From positions 1 to 13,863 of the forward strand of contig JBAYTD010000079.1 of NCBI GenBank assembly GCA_041675805.1: DNA of 13,863 nt. Reading direction: 5' to 3'. The position numbers were made by a program, and so were the translations under genes. The DNA is from JANNWF01 sp041675805. Lineage in GTDB: Bacteria; Pseudomonadota; Gammaproteobacteria; Xanthomonadales; Xanthomonadaceae. The stretch's first letter is position 1; every line of letters starts with the position of its first letter. Under the pieces are notes generated by a model. It did not search any database. It had not been told where the DNA came from and saw only the letters and a list, made by a program, of their open reading frames with translations. This document shows, piece by piece, positions 1-8,835 of this stretch.

Positions 1-129
1 ACTTGCAGGTAGAGGAGCGCAGGCTACGTCACCTGGTCCACTACGCTCCGTTGGGGTGTTGCGTTTCAGAGTTGAGACCGCCCGGGAATGAGCGAGGCGC
101 TCGATCAGTGCCGTCGGGAGCCGGCGAAC

Positions 130-155
130 GCCCGTGCGCATGCGCGCGCACGGGC
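130..155 (-). terminator. Hairpin after clpB, probable terminator
   Basis: A perfect 10-bp inverted repeat (GCCCGTGCGC / GCGCACGGGC) with a 6-base loop begins about 20 bases beyond the clpB stop codon. Read on the minus strand, the stem is followed by GTTCGCC, so there is no real U-tract. A Rho-independent terminator or a 3'-end stabilising stem is plausible from position and strength. Bases 1-129 beyond it show no convincing gene, only a small 5-bp inverted repeat at 90-102. Confidence 0.55.
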
Positions 156-175
156 TTGGGGGCGCTCGCGAGCCT

Positions 176-2761
<2,586 letters not shown>

Positions 2762-2769
2762 GATGTGTA

Positions 2770-2774
2770 CCTCT
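2770..2774 (-). promoter_or_regulatory. Ribosome binding site of clpB (decides the start)
   Basis: On the minus strand AGAGG sits 8 bases before ATG 2761. It is 14 bases from the second in-frame ATG (2755), and none of the more upstream in-frame codons has family-like sequence after it. It therefore supports the MRMDKFT start. Confidence 0.65.
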
Positions 2775-2811
2775 CGAATGGGGGGCCGCGCGAAGCGGCT
2801 GTCTTGCGCCA

Positions 2812-2839
2812 AGATGCGGCCGTCCGCGCCGGGTTCAAG
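2812..2839 (-). promoter_or_regulatory. Sigma-32 (RpoH) heat-shock promoter of clpB
   Basis: On the minus strand a perfect -35 element CTTGAA (2839-2834) is followed after 14 bases by CCGCATCT (2819-2812). The RpoH consensus is CTTGAA, a 13-17 base spacer, then CCCCATnT. Only one core base of the -10 differs. The predicted transcript would start about 44 bases before the clpB ATG. clpB is a known RpoH regulon member, so sequence and context agree. Confidence 0.8.
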
Positions 2840-2897
2840 CGCTGGTGGTCGGCGGTTCTTCGCATCCGCTAGACAGGCCAGGCGTAGAATCGGGCGG

Positions 2898-2926
2898 TGG
2901 AACACCCCGGGCAGGGCGACTATGAT
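2898..2926 (+). promoter_or_regulatory. Possible sigma-70 promoter for the CsgG-like gene
   Basis: TATGAT (2921-2926, 5 of 6 to the -10 consensus) has a weak TGGAAC (3 of 6) 17 bases upstream. The transcript would start about 34 bases before ATG 2967. A second -10-like TAGAAT lies at 2885-2890 but lacks a well-spaced -35. This is motif evidence only. Confidence 0.35.
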
Positions 2927-2966
2927 CGGCTGCCCGTTTCACCCAAGTTCGCGCCAAGGAACCGCC

Positions 2967-4157
2967 ATGACCCGTGTCCGCTCGCTATTAGCCGTTTCGC
3001 TCTCCGCCTTCTTCTTGTCCTTGCCGGTGCTGACGTTGTCCGCCCAGGCGGCCGAATTCGTAGCCTACGCCGTCACTCCGCAGGGCGAGATTCCCCTGCC
3101 GGAGAATCTGCAACCGGTGCATACCGAGCACCTGGTCAACCTGAAGTGGTCGGACTTCTCCGGCAGCCGGGCGCGGGTCGCGGTCAGCAAGGTGGACAAC
3201 ACCTCCACCATGGCCTCGTACAGTTCGAGCAACAACCAGGGCTATTCGGGTGACATCTCGTTCGCCTTCCAGACCGTGCCGGTGAACGGCATCGAGGCGA
3301 TGGTCACCGACGTGATGAATCGCACCGGACGCTTCCGCCTGGTCGAGCGCCAGGCCATCGGCAATGTGCTGCAGGAGCAGGATTTCGGTGCCAGCGGCCG
3401 GGTGGCGCAACCGTCGGCAGCGCGGACCGGACAGGTGCTGGGCGCGGAGTACCTGGTCGAAGTGGTCATCACCTCCTATGAGCCGGGCATTTCCGGGCAG
3501 AACGTCAACGTCGGCGCGCTGGCACGCAACAGCAAGTTCGGCGGCCTTCTTGGCGGGGTCAGCGTGGGCAGCCGCAAATCGCTGATCGGGCTGAACTTCC
3601 GGCTGATCGACGCGACCACCAGCGAGGTCATGTTCACACGTCAGATCGACCGCCAGTTGACCGAATCCGGGCTGTCCTTCGGTGGTGGCGGCTTCGGCAG
3701 CAGCGGCGCACTGGGCGGCTTCGTCGGCCAGTATGCGCAGACCCCGATCGGCCAAGCGGTGATCGCTGCGATCAACGAGGGCGTCTATGAGTTGGTGCAG
3801 CAGATCGGCTCGCGCCCGGTTACCGGCAGCGTGGTCAAGGCCGAGGGCAGCAACGTGATCCTGAACTTGGGTGCCGGCCAGGTGGCGGTCGGTGATCGGC
3901 TGACCCTGCTGCGTCGCGGCGAGGCGCTGATCGACCCGGATACCGGCATTTCTCTCGGCACGATGGACACCGAGATCGGCGCGGTCGAGGTGACATCGGT
4001 GCAGGATCGCTTCTCGGTGTCGCGCATGGTTGGCGGCGGCGGGGCGCGCGCCAACGATGTGGTCAAATCGCAGCGGCCGCCGCCGTCGCTGCACTTCGCC
4101 AGCAGCACCGATCCGATCCTGACCAAGAAGCCGAACTCGCGCAAGGCGCGTCGCTGA
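2967..4157 (+). CDS. CsgG-family (curli/holdfast secretion channel-like) protein
   Basis: The product has 396 residues. It has an N-terminal signal peptide (basic MTRVR, hydrophobic run to about residue 24, AQA cleavage motif at 26-28). The CsgG domain follows (about 70-282), recognisable by GRFRLVERQ near 121, the EQDFGASGR segment, GAEYLVEVVITSYEP near 159 and the LNFRLIDATTSEVM strand pair. A C-terminal domain (about 285-367, GSVVKAEGSNVILNLG then VGDRLTLLRRG) resembles the FlgT C-terminal / LysM-like fold seen in other CsgG-related proteins. E. coli CsgG is a lipoprotein forming an outer-membrane nonamer that exports curli subunits. This protein has no lipobox and no cysteine at all. No csgA, B, E or F homologue is adjacent, so the substrate is unknown. 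AAGGA lies 6 bases before ATG 2967. It converges on pgeF with 5 bases between stops. The family call is firm; curli export itself is not shown. Confidence 0.85.
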   Translation: MTRVRSLLAVSLSAFFLSLPVLTLSAQAAEFVAYAVTPQGEIPLPENLQPVHTEHLVNLKWSDFSGSRARVAVSKVDNTSTMASYSSSNNQGYSGDISFAFQTVPVNGIEAMVTDVMNRTGRFRLVERQAIGNVLQEQDFGASGRVAQPSAARTGQVLGAEYLVEVVITSYEPGISGQNVNVGALARNSKFGGLLGGVSVGSRKSLIGLNFRLIDATTSEVMFTRQIDRQLTESGLSFGGGGFGSSGALGGFVGQYAQTPIGQAVIAAINEGVYELVQQIGSRPVTGSVVKAEGSNVILNLGAGQVAVGDRLTLLRRGEALIDPDTGISLGTMDTEIGAVEVTSVQDRFSVSRMVGGGGARANDVVKSQRPPPSLHFASSTDPILTKKPNSRKARR

Positions 4158-4162
4158 CAGGT

Positions 4163-4909
4163 CTATCGCAGCCAGATCAGACTGGCCATCCGCCCGCCGC
4201 GTCCGTCGCGGCGGTACGAGAAAAAGTGGAGCGGATCGGACAGCGTGCACAGCCCGCCGCCGTACACGGCTGTCACGCCGGCGGCAGCGAGGCGGCGATG
4301 GGCCAGCGCGTACAGGTCCATCCGCCAGTGTCCCGGCCGCGTCGGCAGGAAACAGCCTGTCGCCTGCGGATCGGCGTCGAGGCAAGCGGTGCGGACTTCT
4401 TCGCCGATCTCGTAACGCTGCGCGCCGGCGGCCGGGCCAAGCCAGACGAGCAAGTCCTCCGGCGCACTGCGCATCGCCCGCACCGTGGCTTCCAGCACGC
4501 CGGCGACCAGACCTCGCCACCCGGCATGGGCGGCACCGATCTCGTCGCCGCGGCGATTGCAGAACAGTGCCGGCAGGCAATCGGCGCTGAGGATGGCCAG
4601 CGGCAGGCCGCGCCGGTCGGTGACGCTGGCGTCGGCCTGCGGCGGCTCATCGGACGGCTGCTCGAAACGATGCACTTCGATGCCATGAACCTGGCGCAGC
4701 CAGCACGGCGCGGCGGGCAGGTCCAGCATGGGTTCGAGCCGCTGACGGTTGGCGGCGACGGCGGCCGGGTCGTCACCGCAGTGCGCGCCGAGGTTGAAGC
4801 GCTCGAACGGCGGCAGTGAAACGCCGGGTCCGTCGCGCAGCGTGGTGCCGGCGTGGACGCCGGGCGGTGCCGGCCAGTCGGCAGGCAGGAAGCCGGCGAC
4901 CCTGTTCAC
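4163..4909 (-). CDS. pgeF: Purine nucleoside phosphorylase / peptidoglycan editing factor PgeF (YfiH, DUF152 family)
   Basis: This is the YfiH/LACC1 family, often still annotated as polyphenol oxidase or laccase-domain protein. Characterised members act as zinc-dependent purine nucleoside phosphorylases/adenosine deaminases, and E. coli YfiH also affects peptidoglycan editing. The 248-residue product (E. coli 243) keeps the metal-site triad at His75 (QVHG), Cys111 (SADCLP) and His128 (AHAGWRG). It also has the family's LGPAAG, RMDLYALA and C-terminal FFSYRRD..GGRMASLIWL segments. The start is GTG 4909, inside a 4-base GTGA overlap with the rluD stop, with GAGG 7 bases upstream. Translation is therefore probably coupled to rluD, the order found in many Gammaproteobacteria. 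Unlike in E. coli, clpB does not follow directly. Confidence 0.93.
   Translation of the reverse strand: MNRVAGFLPADWPAPPGVHAGTTLRDGPGVSLPPFERFNLGAHCGDDPAAVAANRQRLEPMLDLPAAPCWLRQVHGIEVHRFEQPSDEPPQADASVTDRRGLPLAILSADCLPALFCNRRGDEIGAAHAGWRGLVAGVLEATVRAMRSAPEDLLVWLGPAAGAQRYEIGEEVRTACLDADPQATGCFLPTRPGHWRMDLYALAHRRLAAAGVTAVYGGGLCTLSDPLHFFSYRRDGRGGRMASLIWLR
4194..4214 (+). terminator. Perfect hairpin 36 bases after the CsgG-like stop
   Basis: CCGCCGCG / CGCGGCGG form an 8-bp stem with a 5-base loop. They lie inside the 3' end of pgeF, where the opposite strand encodes the RRDGRGGR stretch. On the plus strand the stem is followed by TACGAGAAAAAG and lacks a U-tract. It could end the CsgG-like transcript, since only 5 bases separate the two convergent stop codons. 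It may equally be a by-product of GC-rich coding. Confidence 0.25.
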
Positions 4910-5913
4910 GGTGCCGCCTCGTTGCGCAGCAGGGCGATCAAGTCCTCCAGGTCGGCCGGGCGCGGTGCCTGGGCCATCACCGGCGCGCCGCTGAAGGGAT
5001 GCTCGAACGCCAGTTGCTCGGCATGCAGAGCCTGCCGACGGAAGCTGCGCAAGCCCTCCGCCAGCGCCGCACTGACACCGCGCGGCAGGCGCAGGCCGTG
5101 GCCGTACAGCGGATCGCCGAGCAGCGGCAGGCGCTGGTGCGCCATGTGGACGCGAATCTGATGCGTGCGGCCGGTTTCCAGCGTCACCTCGACGCGGGTG
5201 AAACCGCGATAGCGTTCGCGCAGACGGAAATGGCTGCACGCCGGCCGGCCACCCTCGACCACGGCCATGCGCAGGCGATCCGTGGGATGGCGACCGATCG
5301 GCGCATCGATGCAGGCCCCGGCCACCGGCTCGCCCTGCACGATGGCCTCGTACTGGCGATGGATCGCCCGTTCGGCGAGCAGGGCGACCAGGGCGGCGTG
5401 CGCCGGCAGGGTGCGCGCCACCAGCAGGCAGCCGGATGTGTCCTTGTCCAGCCGATGGACGATGCCGGCGCGCGGCAGCGCCGTCAGCGCGGCGTCGTGA
5501 TGCAGCAGGGCGTTGACCAGGGTGCCGTCGGGGTTTCCCGCGCCCGGATGCACCACCAGACCGGCCGGTTTGTCGACAATGTAGAAGGCCGGGTCGGCGA
5601 GCAGGATCGACAGCGCGATCGGCTGCGGCGTCAGCCGCACGGCGGCTTCCGGCGTCGCTTCCAGGTGCAGGCGCTCGTTGCCGCGCAGGGCGGCACGCGG
5701 GCGCAGCGCACGGCCGTCGAAGGTCAGGCGGCCATCCTTGATCCATTCGCTCAGCCGCGAGCGGGAGAATTCCGGGAACAGTTGTGCCGCGACCAGGTCG
5801 GCGCGCAGGCCGGCATGGGTGTCGTCGGCGCGCGCCTCGCGCACGATGGGCGTCGGCTCGTCGTGTTCGTCGTGTTCGTCGTCGTCGGCTGGAGATGTTT
5901 CGAGTCCGTTCAT
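4906..5913 (-). CDS. rluD: 23S rRNA pseudouridine synthase RluD
   Basis: This enzyme isomerises uridines 1911, 1915 and 1917 of helix 69 in 23S rRNA, a late 50S assembly step. The 335-residue product (E. coli 326) has an N-terminal S4 RNA-binding domain (about 35-85, FSRSRLSEWIKDGRLTFDG). The RluA-type catalytic domain follows, with HRLDKDTSG at 153-161 carrying the catalytic Asp156, then ETGRTHQIRVH and the LGDPLYG motif. RluD rather than RluC is favoured by its place beside bamD and pgeF. The N-terminus carries a short acidic/His run (DEHDEH) encoded by a 9-bp tandem repeat. The start is uncertain: ATG 5913 and GTG 5919 are both in frame and neither has a clear Shine-Dalgarno. It is divergent from bamD and overlaps pgeF by 4 bases. 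Confidence 0.94.
   Translation of the reverse strand: MNGLETSPADDDEHDEHDEPTPIVREARADDTHAGLRADLVAAQLFPEFSRSRLSEWIKDGRLTFDGRALRPRAALRGNERLHLEATPEAAVRLTPQPIALSILLADPAFYIVDKPAGLVVHPGAGNPDGTLVNALLHHDAALTALPRAGIVHRLDKDTSGCLLVARTLPAHAALVALLAERAIHRQYEAIVQGEPVAGACIDAPIGRHPTDRLRMAVVEGGRPACSHFRLRERYRGFTRVEVTLETGRTHQIRVHMAHQRLPLLGDPLYGHGLRLPRGVSAALAEGLRSFRRQALHAEQLAFEHPFSGAPVMAQAPRPADLEDLIALLRNEAAP
5858..5887 (-). repeat. 9-bp tandem repeat in the rluD N-terminus
   Basis: On the plus strand TCGTCGTGT occurs twice head to tail (5858-5866, 5867-5875), then degenerates into TCG triplets to 5887. On the coding strand it gives Asp-Glu-His units. Each unit is three codons, so gain or loss would keep the reading frame. 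Confidence 0.8.
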
Positions 5914-5928
5914 GGCCACAGTGCTTAA

Positions 5929-5957
5929 TGGAGGCCGGCGGCGGCATCCGTTATCAT
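5929..5957 (+). promoter_or_regulatory. Possible bamD promoter
   Basis: TATCAT at 5952-5957 is the best -10-like box in the 89-base rluD/bamD intergenic region, about 46 bases before the bamD ATG. At 17 bases upstream stands only TGGAGG, a poor -35. No convincing promoter was found for rluD on the other strand. This is weak evidence. Confidence 0.25.
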
Positions 5958-6002
5958 TCGGGGCTTGCCCGCGCGGCGTCCCCTTCCTCCCACCGGTATC
6001 CC

Positions 6003-6836
6003 ATGATCCGACATTCCGGCTTCCTGCGCCTGCTTGCGCTGCTCGTCCTGACGCTGTCCGTGGCGGGCTGCGGCCGCTTCTTCCAGAAGGAAGACCCGAT
6101 CGAGACCCTGCCGGTGGAGCAGATGTACGAGTCCGGCAAAAGCTCGCTGCGCAGCGGCAACGTTGCCCGCGCGGAGCGTTACTTCCGCCGTCTGATCGCG
6201 CGCTTCCCGTTTGGTGCCTACACCGAGCAGGCGCAACTCGAACTGGCCTACGCGCAGTTCAAGCAGAACAAGACCGAGGAAGCGCAGTCCACCATCAACC
6301 GTTTCATCAAGACCTATCCGGCGCATCCGCATATCGACTACGCCTATTACCTGCGCGCGGTGGTCAACTTCGACGCCGGCAACCTGGTGCTCGACCGCGT
6401 CGCGCGGATCGACCGCACCCAGCGCGACATGGGCTCGGCGCAGCAGAGTTTCAACGATTTTGCCGAGCTGATCCGCCGCTATCCCAACAGCCGCTACGCC
6501 GCCGACGCGCGCCTGCGCATGGTCTACCTGCGCAACCAGATGGCGCGCCACGAGGTCAACGTCGCCAAGTACTACCTGCGGCGCGGTGCCTGGCTGGGCG
6601 CGGCCAAGCGCGGCCAGTACATCATCGAACACTATCCGCAGTCGGCCTATCAGAACGATGCGCTGGCGGTGATGGCGGAAGGGTATCGTCGCCTGGGGCA
6701 GGACGAACTGGCCGAGGACGCCGCCCGCGTGCTGCGCGCCAATGATCCGCAGCACGCCTATTTCAGCGGCGACTGGCCGGAGCCGCGCTCGCGCTGGCGC
6801 AAGCTATTGCCGCTGGGCGAGAACTACCGCGGCTGA
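6003..6836 (+). CDS. bamD: Outer membrane protein assembly factor BamD (lipoprotein)
   Basis: BamD is the essential lipoprotein partner of BamA in the beta-barrel assembly complex on the periplasmic face of the outer membrane. The 277-residue product opens with a short basic region, a hydrophobic stretch and the lipobox SVAGC, with lipidated Cys23. TPR-like helix pairs typical of BamD follow: YESGKSSLRSGNVARAERYFRRL, the PFGAYTEQAQLELAYAQFK segment, TYPAHPHIDYAYYLRA, the RDMGSAQQSFNDFAELIRRYPNS block and EVNVAKYYLRRGAWLGA. Length and motifs match E. coli BamD (245 aa) plus a modest C-terminal tail. ATG 6003 is chosen because it opens a complete lipoprotein signal; no good Shine-Dalgarno precedes it. 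It is divergent from rluD, as in many Gammaproteobacteria, and converges on fabI. Confidence 0.96.
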   Translation: MIRHSGFLRLLALLVLTLSVAGCGRFFQKEDPIETLPVEQMYESGKSSLRSGNVARAERYFRRLIARFPFGAYTEQAQLELAYAQFKQNKTEEAQSTINRFIKTYPAHPHIDYAYYLRAVVNFDAGNLVLDRVARIDRTQRDMGSAQQSFNDFAELIRRYPNSRYAADARLRMVYLRNQMARHEVNVAKYYLRRGAWLGAAKRGQYIIEHYPQSAYQNDALAVMAEGYRRLGQDELAEDAARVLRANDPQHAYFSGDWPEPRSRWRKLLPLGENYRG

Positions 6837-6862
6837 TCCGGCCCGTCGCGGCCAGCAGGCCA

Positions 6863-6885
6863 GCGCCGACCGCGAAGGTCGGCGC
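6863..6885. terminator. Bidirectional hairpin between bamD and fabI
   Basis: A perfect 9-bp stem (GCGCCGACC / GGTCGGCGC) with a 5-base GCGAA loop fills most of the 57-base gap between the convergent bamD and fabI stops. Neither side has a clear T-tract. Position and symmetry favour a shared terminator or 3'-end protector. Confidence 0.5.
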
Positions 6886-6893
6886 GTCGGGAC

Positions 6894-7679
6894 TCACTCG
6901 ATGCCGGTCATGCCGAGGATGTTGTAGCCGGCATCGACATGGGTGATCTCGCCGGTGATGCCGGCGGCCAGGTCCGAACACAGGAAGGCGGCAACGTTGC
7001 CGACATCCTCGATGGTCACGCTGCGGCGCAGCGGCGCGTAGCTGTCGACGTGGCCGAGCATCTTGCGGAAGTTGGCGATGCCGGCGGCGGCCAGGGTCTT
7101 GATCGGCCCGGCGGAGATGGCGTTGACGCGGGTGCCTTCCGGACCCAGGTTCAGCGCCAGATAGCGCACGCAGGCTTCCAGACTGGCCTTGGCCAGGCCC
7201 ATCACGTTGTAGTTGGCCAGTGCCCGCTCGGCACCGAGATAGCTCAGCGTGAGGATGGAACCGTGGCGGCCCTTCATCAGCGGCCGCGCCGCCTTCGCCA
7301 GTGCCGCCAGGCTGTAGGCGGAAATGTCGTGGGCGATGGCGAAGTTCTGCCGGGTCAAGCCGTCGAGGAACTCGCCCTCGATGGCCTCGCGCGGCGCGTA
7401 GCCGACCGAATGCACGAGGATGTCGAAGCCGTCCCAGCGCTGGGCCAGCGACTGGAACAGCGCCTCGATCTGCGCATCGTCGGCGACATCCAGCGGCAGC
7501 GCGATGTCCGAGCCGCAGGCAGCGGCGGCATCCTCGACGCGCGATTTCAGTTTCTCGTTCTGATAGGTGAAGGCCAGTTCCGCGCCTTCGCGATGCATCG
7601 CCTCGGCGATGCCGCTGGCGATGGAACGCTGGCTGGCGATGCCGACGATGAGCGCGCGCTTGCCGTGCAGGAAACCCAT
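6894..7679 (-). CDS. fabI: Enoyl-[acyl-carrier-protein] reductase FabI (NADH)
   Basis: FabI catalyses the last step of each type II fatty-acid elongation cycle, reducing trans-2-enoyl-ACP. The 261-residue product (E. coli 262) is an SDR-fold protein. It has the FabI nucleotide loop GIASQRSIASGIA at 13-25, the HSVGYAP segment near 90 and the atypical SDR active site Tyr147/Tyr157/Lys164 (SYLGAE; Y-x6-K). It also has the C-terminal GEITHVDAGYNILG signature. Residues contacting triclosan in E. coli FabI (Gly93, Met159 and Phe203 there) appear conserved (GYAP, NVMGLAK, NFRKML), so sensitivity is expected but untested. ATG 7679 matches the MGFLHGKRALIVG opening; the Shine-Dalgarno is weak. It lies 70 bases after prfA on the same strand and may share its transcript. 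Confidence 0.97.
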   Translation of the reverse strand: MGFLHGKRALIVGIASQRSIASGIAEAMHREGAELAFTYQNEKLKSRVEDAAAACGSDIALPLDVADDAQIEALFQSLAQRWDGFDILVHSVGYAPREAIEGEFLDGLTRQNFAIAHDISAYSLAALAKAARPLMKGRHGSILTLSYLGAERALANYNVMGLAKASLEACVRYLALNLGPEGTRVNAISAGPIKTLAAAGIANFRKMLGHVDSYAPLRRSVTIEDVGNVAAFLCSDLAAGITGEITHVDAGYNILGMTGIE

Positions 7680-7720
7680 GATGCGATCCGTCCCGAAGAA
7701 GTGAGCGGGCAAGTGTAGCG

Positions 7721-7739
7721 CCCGCCGCCGGCCGGCGGG
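7721..7739. other. Inverted repeat between prfA and fabI
   Basis: CCCGCCG and CGGCGGG form a 7-bp stem with a 5-base loop, 10 bases beyond the prfA stop and about 41 bases before the fabI start. No T-run follows on the minus strand. It could attenuate read-through from hemA-prfA into fabI or be incidental in GC-rich DNA. The sequence CGCTACACTTGCC just after it contains a -10-like TACACT without an evident -35. Confidence 0.35.
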
Positions 7740-7749
7740 ATGGCGGCGC

Positions 7750-8835
7750 TCACGCACCCAGCGCGGCGAGCTGCTCGGCCTGGTGCTCGCGGGTCAGGCG
7801 GTCGATCAGTTCGTCGAGGTCGCCCTCGATGATCTCCGGCAGGCGATACAGGGTGAGTCCCTCGACGCGGTGGTCGGTGATCCGGCCCTGCGGGAAGTTG
7901 TAGGTGCGGATGCGCTGGCTGCGGTCGCCGGAGCCGACCTGCAGGCGACGCGACTGCGCCTGCGCGGCGTTCTGCCGGCTGCGCTCCTCGTCGAGCAGGC
8001 GCGCCTTCAGCAGCGACAGGGCGCGGGCGCGGTTCTTGTGCTGGCTGCGCTCGTCCTGGCACTCGACGACGATGCCGCTGGGCAGGTGGGTGATGCGGAT
8101 CGCCGAGTCGGTCTTGTTGACGTGCTGGCCGCCGGCCCCGGAGGCGCGGAAGGTGTCGACGCGCAGGTCGCTGGACGGAATGTCGATGTCTTCCACCTCG
8201 TCCAGTTCGGGCAGGATGGCGACGGTGGCGGCCGAGGTGTGGATGCGGCCCTGCGACTCGGTGGCCGGGACGCGCTGCACGCGATGGCCACCGGACTCGA
8301 ACTTCAGCCGTGCATAGGCACCGGCACCCTCGATGCGGGCGATGATCTCCTTGTAGCCGCCGTGCTCGCCCTCGTGGGCGGAGACGATTTCGACCTTCCA
8401 GCGCCGCCGCTCGGCGTAGCGGACGTACATGCGGAACAGGTCGCCGGCGAAGATCGCCGCCTCGTCGCCGCCGGCTCCGGCGCGGATTTCCAGAAACAGG
8501 TTGGCTTCGTCGGCGAGGTCGGTGGGGATCAGCAGCAGCGCCAGCGACTGGCCGAGTTCCTCCAGGCGCTGGCGCTGGGCGATGATTTCGTCCTCGGCCA
8601 GTTCGGCCAGATCCGGGTCCTCGCGCATCGCCAGCGCGCCGTCGAGGTCGCTGCGCGCGCGGTCATAGGCGGCCAGTTGGTCGCTGACCGGGGCGAGGCG
8701 GGAGAACTCGCGCGACAGGTCGCGGAAGCGGCGGCTGTCGGCGGCGCTGCCCGGTTCCGCCAGCAGCCGGCCGACTTCCTCGTGGCGTTCGGCCAGGGCT
8801 TCAAGCCTGCGGCGGATGCTGGGGCTGAGGCTCAT
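7750..8835 (-). CDS. prfA: Peptide chain release factor 1 (RF1)
   Basis: RF1 terminates translation at UAA and UAG. The 361-residue product (E. coli 360) has the N-terminal helical domain, the codon-recognition tripeptide Pro-Ala-Thr at 190-192 (VPATESQGR) and the peptidyl-tRNA hydrolysis motif GGQ at 235-237 (SGAGGQHVNKTDSA). PAT rather than SPF separates it from RF2. ATG 8835 is chosen because MSLSPSIRRRLEALAERHEEV aligns with the E. coli start; the Shine-Dalgarno is poor (AAGG about 13 bases away). The start lies inside the last 35 bases of hemA, so translation is probably coupled to hemA. The usual downstream partner prmC, which methylates the GGQ glutamine, is absent here; fabI follows instead. 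Confidence 0.97.
   Translation of the reverse strand: MSLSPSIRRRLEALAERHEEVGRLLAEPGSAADSRRFRDLSREFSRLAPVSDQLAAYDRARSDLDGALAMREDPDLAELAEDEIIAQRQRLEELGQSLALLLIPTDLADEANLFLEIRAGAGGDEAAIFAGDLFRMYVRYAERRRWKVEIVSAHEGEHGGYKEIIARIEGAGAYARLKFESGGHRVQRVPATESQGRIHTSAATVAILPELDEVEDIDIPSSDLRVDTFRASGAGGQHVNKTDSAIRITHLPSGIVVECQDERSQHKNRARALSLLKARLLDEERSRQNAAQAQSRRLQVGSGDRSQRIRTYNFPQGRITDHRVEGLTLYRLPEIIEGDLDELIDRLTREHQAEQLAALGA

Noticed and set aside
1..129. A small gene or RNA at the window start
   Set aside because: The short frames have no ribosome site or recognisable protein features. Only a 5-bp inverted repeat (90-102) is visible, and I could not fold a known RNA from it.
4910..5947. Possible fusion of pgeF with an upstream domain, since its frame stays open to 5947
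   Set aside because: The upstream frame overlaps rluD out of phase and translates to Arg/Pro-rich shadow. The GTGA junction and ribosome site give a normal family-length PgeF.
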